Of a stretch of DNA of 64,000 nucleotides, positions 61,247 to 64,000 are shown one piece after another; the stretch's first letter is position 1; every line of letters begins with the position of its first letter. Both the position numbers and the translations under genes were made by a program. The DNA is from Dyadobacter sp. CECT 9275 (GTDB lineage Bacteria > Bacteroidota > Bacteroidia > Cytophagales > Spirosomataceae). The DNA is taken from positions 2,790,001 to 2,854,000 of the forward strand of contig NZ_CAJRAF010000002.1 in the NCBI RefSeq assembly GCF_907164905.1. The letters run 5' to 3'. The notes under the pieces are model-generated. The model was not told the origin of the DNA. It saw only the letters and a program-made list of their open reading frames with translations, and ran no database searches.

Positions 61247-61807
61247 ATGAAAATTTATACAAAAACGGGAGACAAAGGCACCACTTCATTAATAGGAGGT
61301 ACACGGCTGAGCAAATCTCACGTGAGGATCGAGGCCTACGGAACAGTGGATGAGCTGAATGCATACATTGGAATGCTCAGGGATCAGCCCGTTAATACTG
61401 GCAGGAGGGACCTGCTCAAAGAAATCCAGGACCGCCTGTTCACAATAGGTTCGCATCTGGCCTCCGAACCCGAACAAACCAAAAAGATATTACCCGACCT
61501 GCACGAAGAAGACATCCAGCTTCTGGAAAATGAAATGGATAAAATCGATGCTTTTGTACCGCCCCTGCGCTCCTTTGTATTACCCGGCGGGCATGCTTCC
61601 GTATCGTTCGGGCATATAGCGCGTACTGTCTGCCGAAGGGCCGAACGCACCGTTATTCATCTCAGGGAGCAGGAGGAGGTTGAAGACGGTGTGATCCGAT
61701 ACCTCAACCGGCTGTCGGACTACCTTTTTATGCTGTGCAGAGCCATGACCCATGAGCTTGATGCTGAGGAAGTAGCGTGGAAGCCCAGAGTTATATCTCA
61801 AAAATAA
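61247..61807 (+). CDS. Cob(I)yrinic acid a,c-diamide adenosyltransferase, PduO type
   Basis: A 186-residue protein starting MKIYTKTGDKGTTSLIGGTR, the ATP-binding N-terminal motif of PduO-type adenosyltransferases. VRIEAYGTVDELNAYIGM, HIARTVCRRAERTV and YLNRLSDYLFMLCRAM are the other family motifs. It transfers the adenosyl group of ATP to cob(I)alamin to make coenzyme B12. Ten codons upstream is another in-frame ATG (61220), but it overlaps the candidate -7 element. No cobalamin riboswitch is seen upstream. Confidence 0.94.
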   Translation: MKIYTKTGDKGTTSLIGGTRLSKSHVRIEAYGTVDELNAYIGMLRDQPVNTGRRDLLKEIQDRLFTIGSHLASEPEQTKKILPDLHEEDIQLLENEMDKIDAFVPPLRSFVLPGGHASVSFGHIARTVCRRAERTVIHLREQEEVEDGVIRYLNRLSDYLFMLCRAMTHELDAEEVAWKPRVISQK

Positions 61808-62008
61808 TTGTTGTGCTAAATATCTGTTTTTTATAAATTTAATTATTTAAATTGCCGGACTAATTTTACCGTTTGGTATGGTCACCTTGTGTTAGTGTAA
61901 AAGAGGGAACAGTTAATATCGGATTCTTTGAAATTGATCGGATTTTAACGGCCTGCTGACCGGAATGGATCATCCCTGACAATCATAATTTTTAAAATTT
62001 CAGGCATC

Positions 62009-63076
62009 ATGACAGCCGATACATTACAAATCGAAATTCAGCAAACTCCCAAGTCCCGTTTGCAAGAGGTTGATTTTGACAACCTTGTTTTTGGCCGGAA
62101 TATTTCCGACCACATGTTTATCGCAGAATACCGCGAAGGCCAGTGGCAAGACCTCCGCATAGTCCCTTATGGTGATCTTTCACTCAGCCCTGCCACCGCT
62201 GCACTTCATTACGGACAAGCCATTTTTGAAGGAATGAAAGCCTACAAAAATGAAGAAGGGGAAGTACTGCTGTTCCGGGCGATTGATAACTGGAAACGAC
62301 TCAATAAATCGGCTGAACGCTTGTGCATGCCTACCATCCCTGAAGAAATTTTCATGGGTGGCCTTACCGAACTGATCCGCCTGGATTCCGGCTGGGTACC
62401 TTCACAGCCAGGATGCTCCCTGTATATCCGTCCCTATATGTTTGCAACGGATCCATATATTGGCGTAAAAGCTTCGGACAGCTATTATTTTATCATCTTC
62501 ACAAGCCCGGTAGGAACGTATTACGCAAAACCTCCGCGCGTAAAAGTTGAAACACATTTTATTCGCGCTGCCGAAGGGGGCGTGGGCGGAACCAAGTGCG
62601 CCGGAAATTATGCCGGTTCTCTTTATCCGGCAAAACTTGCGCAGCAGGAAGGGTACGATCAGCTGATCTGGACGGATGCCCGGGAGCACGCCTATATCGA
62701 AGAATCAGGCACGATGAACATCATGTTTATGATTGGCGGGAAACTGGTAACTCCGTATGTTTCCGAAACCACCCTGGACGGTATCACACGGAAAAGCATT
62801 GTTGCGATTGCCCATGAATGGGGCATTCCTGTGGAAGAACGAAGGGTAAGTGTGAAAGAGGTAATAGAGGCCCTGAAAGACGGAAGTATGGAAGCTGCCT
62901 TTGGTGCGGGAACGGCTGTGGTGATATCACCATTTGCGACCATCGCCTATGAGGGAGTTGACTACCCCCTTCCTGAAATCAAAGAAGATTCATTTGTGTC
63001 AAAAGTTAAAAATTATCTTACCGACCTGCGTACGGGAAAGGCCGAGGACGTATTTGGCTGGATGCTTAAAGTCTGA
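62009..63076 (+). CDS. ilvE: Branched-chain amino acid aminotransferase
   Basis: A 355-residue fold-type IV PLP enzyme of the longer (eukaryote-like) BCAT class. LHYGQAIFEGMKAYKNEEG and FRAIDNWKRLNKSAERLCMP are family blocks; Lys196 in GGTKCAGNYAGSL binds PLP; EESGTMNIMFMI and LDGITRKSIVAIA complete the site. It interconverts leucine, isoleucine and valine with their 2-oxoacids in the cytoplasm. The 201-bp upstream spacer shows no leader peptide or T-box. It ends at a strong terminator. Confidence 0.95.
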   Translation: MTADTLQIEIQQTPKSRLQEVDFDNLVFGRNISDHMFIAEYREGQWQDLRIVPYGDLSLSPATAALHYGQAIFEGMKAYKNEEGEVLLFRAIDNWKRLNKSAERLCMPTIPEEIFMGGLTELIRLDSGWVPSQPGCSLYIRPYMFATDPYIGVKASDSYYFIIFTSPVGTYYAKPPRVKVETHFIRAAEGGVGGTKCAGNYAGSLYPAKLAQQEGYDQLIWTDAREHAYIEESGTMNIMFMIGGKLVTPYVSETTLDGITRKSIVAIAHEWGIPVEERRVSVKEVIEALKDGSMEAAFGAGTAVVISPFATIAYEGVDYPLPEIKEDSFVSKVKNYLTDLRTGKAEDVFGWMLKV

Positions 63077-63110
63077 TTTAGTTTTTGCTTCAATATAGAT
63101 TGTTATTCGC

Positions 63111-63156
63111 AAGCAGTTCTGAGCGCTATATGCTACTCAGAACTGCTTTGTTTTTT
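63111..63156 (+). terminator. Rho-independent terminator of ilvE
   Basis: AAGCAGTTCTGAG (63111-63123) and CTCAGAACTGCTT (63136-63148) form a perfect 13-bp stem with a 12-nt loop, followed by a T-rich tract (TGTTTTTT). Confidence 0.9.
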
Positions 63157-63221
63157 AAATGCATGTTTTTGTTTTTTGTTCTATTTTTGGTCTTCTCATA
63201 AGCCAATAATCATTTTCAGTT

Positions 63222-63737
63222 ATGTCACTAATATTTCCGGCAGATACCGCAAAAGAGACCGTGTTTGAAAAAGTTCAGCAATTTATTGACGAACAAGGCT
63301 TTACCGTGGTCAGTAAAGATCACTCCCGCCCCTGGGGAGGTTTCTTTGTTTTGGAAGAAAGCCAGGCCCCTGACTTTATCTCCACTTTTTTCCCGCATCT
63401 TTCCTTGGAAGATTTTGCCGGTTACGAAAAACTAAGCCCGAAAATCCTGGTGGTGGCTCCCAACAAACGGCTGTCGTGGCAATACCATCACCGCCGCGCC
63501 GAAATATGGAAAGTCATTGGTGGTAATGCAGGAATCGTAGTCAGTGATACCGACGAGGAAACACCGCTTCGCCAGCTACCCACCGGTACGGTTATCGATC
63601 TCAAAAAAGGGGAACGGCACCGTCTCGTCGGCGTAAATGAATGGGGAATTGTAGCCGAGATCTGGCAGCATACTGACCCCGCCAATCCATCTGATGAAGA
63701 TGATATTGTGAGGGTACAGGATGATTTCGGAAGATAA
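63222..63737 (+). CDS. Cupin protein, mannose-6-phosphate isomerase type II C-terminal-like
   Basis: A 171-residue cupin. After an N-terminal region with SRPWGGFFVLEE, the cupin core shows KILVVAPNKRLSWQYHHRRAE with metal-type histidines, the WKVIGGNAGIVVSD strand and LKKGERHRLVGVNEWGIVAE, ending EIWQHTDP. This matches the C-terminal half of bifunctional mannose-1-phosphate guanylyltransferase/mannose-6-phosphate isomerase, here as a stand-alone protein. A role in sugar-phosphate isomerisation is plausible. The DUF72 gene follows 51 bp later. Confidence 0.82.
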   Translation: MSLIFPADTAKETVFEKVQQFIDEQGFTVVSKDHSRPWGGFFVLEESQAPDFISTFFPHLSLEDFAGYEKLSPKILVVAPNKRLSWQYHHRRAEIWKVIGGNAGIVVSDTDEETPLRQLPTGTVIDLKKGERHRLVGVNEWGIVAEIWQHTDPANPSDEDDIVRVQDDFGR

Positions 63738-63788
63738 CTCAAGATACGGGAACCCGTCTGAATATTACTTACATCAAAACCAGTCCTC

Positions 63789-64000
63789 ATGAAATTCGGA
63801 AAAGTTGAGAACCCCGGCGATATAGATTTCACGCTTCCACCGGATCACCCCGGCACCAAAAAGGTGTTGCGTCCAACCGAAGGGAAACTGAATATTTACA
63901 TTGGCTGTGCCAAATGGAACAAAGCCGACCTCAAGGGCTTTTATCCCAAAGGCACCAAAGATGAGCTTGCCTACTATGCTACGCAGTTTAACAGCATCGA
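63789..64000 (+). CDS. DUF72 family protein, 3' end outside window
   Basis: An ATG at 63789 opens a frame that stays open to the window edge (70 residues). KLNIYIGCAKWNKADLKGFY and ELAYYATQFNSI match the start of DUF72/YecE proteins, which have a TIM-barrel fold and no settled function. The longer N-terminal tail before the motif is usual in Bacteroidota. It lies 51 bp after the cupin gene on the same strand. Confidence 0.8.
   Translation, partial: MKFGKVENPGDIDFTLPPDHPGTKKVLRPTEGKLNIYIGCAKWNKADLKGFYPKGTKDELAYYATQFNSI

Noticed and set aside
61808..62008. Attenuator or leader peptide for ilvE
   Set aside because: No run of branched-chain codons in a short ORF and no competing hairpins followed by a T-run.
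63182..63189. TATTTTTG as a promoter of the cupin gene
   Set aside because: No TTG at a workable distance; the region is T-rich, so the match is weak evidence.

Overview
The window looks like a chromosomal stretch of a Bacteroidota member, most likely a Cytophagales/Dyadobacter-like bacterium. The reasons are a SusC/SusD pair, a DUF4249/STN-type TonB receptor locus, a PKD protein with a gliding-motility/type IX secretion C-terminal domain followed by a PorP/SprF partner, a PorV-like outer-membrane protein, an epimerase-type threonine dehydrogenase, and several promoters with the Bacteroidota -7 element TAnnTTTG. The placement is inferred from gene families, not from a marker gene. I see no rRNA, tRNA, CRISPR array, prophage or insertion sequence.

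Layout. 1-3.1 kb: a membrane-protein cluster (DUF4129 protein cut by the window edge, an unnamed multi-pass protein, SpoIIM-like protein, divergent RDD protein). 3.1-10.9 kb: a TetR-controlled tripartite RND efflux locus (TetR, DUF4260, TolC, flavodoxin-fold reductase, adaptor, permease), with a MazF-type toxin-antitoxin pair lying antisense between adaptor and permease. 11-15.6 kb: YceI, a transglutaminase-like protein, and threonine degradation (Kbl, Tdh) with a divergent Lrp/AsnC regulator. 15.6-22.8 kb: a four-gene outer-membrane operon (small exported protein, STN TonB receptor, DUF4249 lipoprotein, MG2-like protein). 23-27.8 kb: a sugar-nucleotide epimerase, HMG-CoA-lyase-like protein, PorV-like protein, a cytoplasmic protein of unknown function and thymidine kinase. 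27.9-36.5 kb: uvrA, an isolated SusC/SusD pair and a 54-aa HigA-N-terminus-like ORF.

36.6-42.9 kb: a second RND efflux operon (adaptor, permease, TolC) preceded by an ArsR-type regulator; near-identical AT-rich operators sit at both promoters. 42.9-51.8 kb: IMPACT-family protein, MFS transporter, CorA, FkbM methyltransferase, glycosyltransferase, nrdB, recX, metallophosphoesterase, a frameshifted small gene and an FAD oxidoreductase. 51.9-56.3 kb: the PKD/CHU_C adhesin-like protein and PorP/SprF. 56.3-64 kb: two Uma2-family genes around tyrS, a QueA-type protein, a small membrane protein, cobalamin adenosyltransferase, branched-chain aminotransferase, a cupin and the start of a DUF72 gene.

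Most of the window is ordinary core and accessory metabolism. I do not see a clear new defence or biosynthetic system. The most informative signals are regulatory: two efflux pumps each with a local repressor whose candidate operators can be read directly from the DNA, a toxin-antitoxin module splitting one of them, a large structured hairpin inside the other, and a small gene broken by one base.
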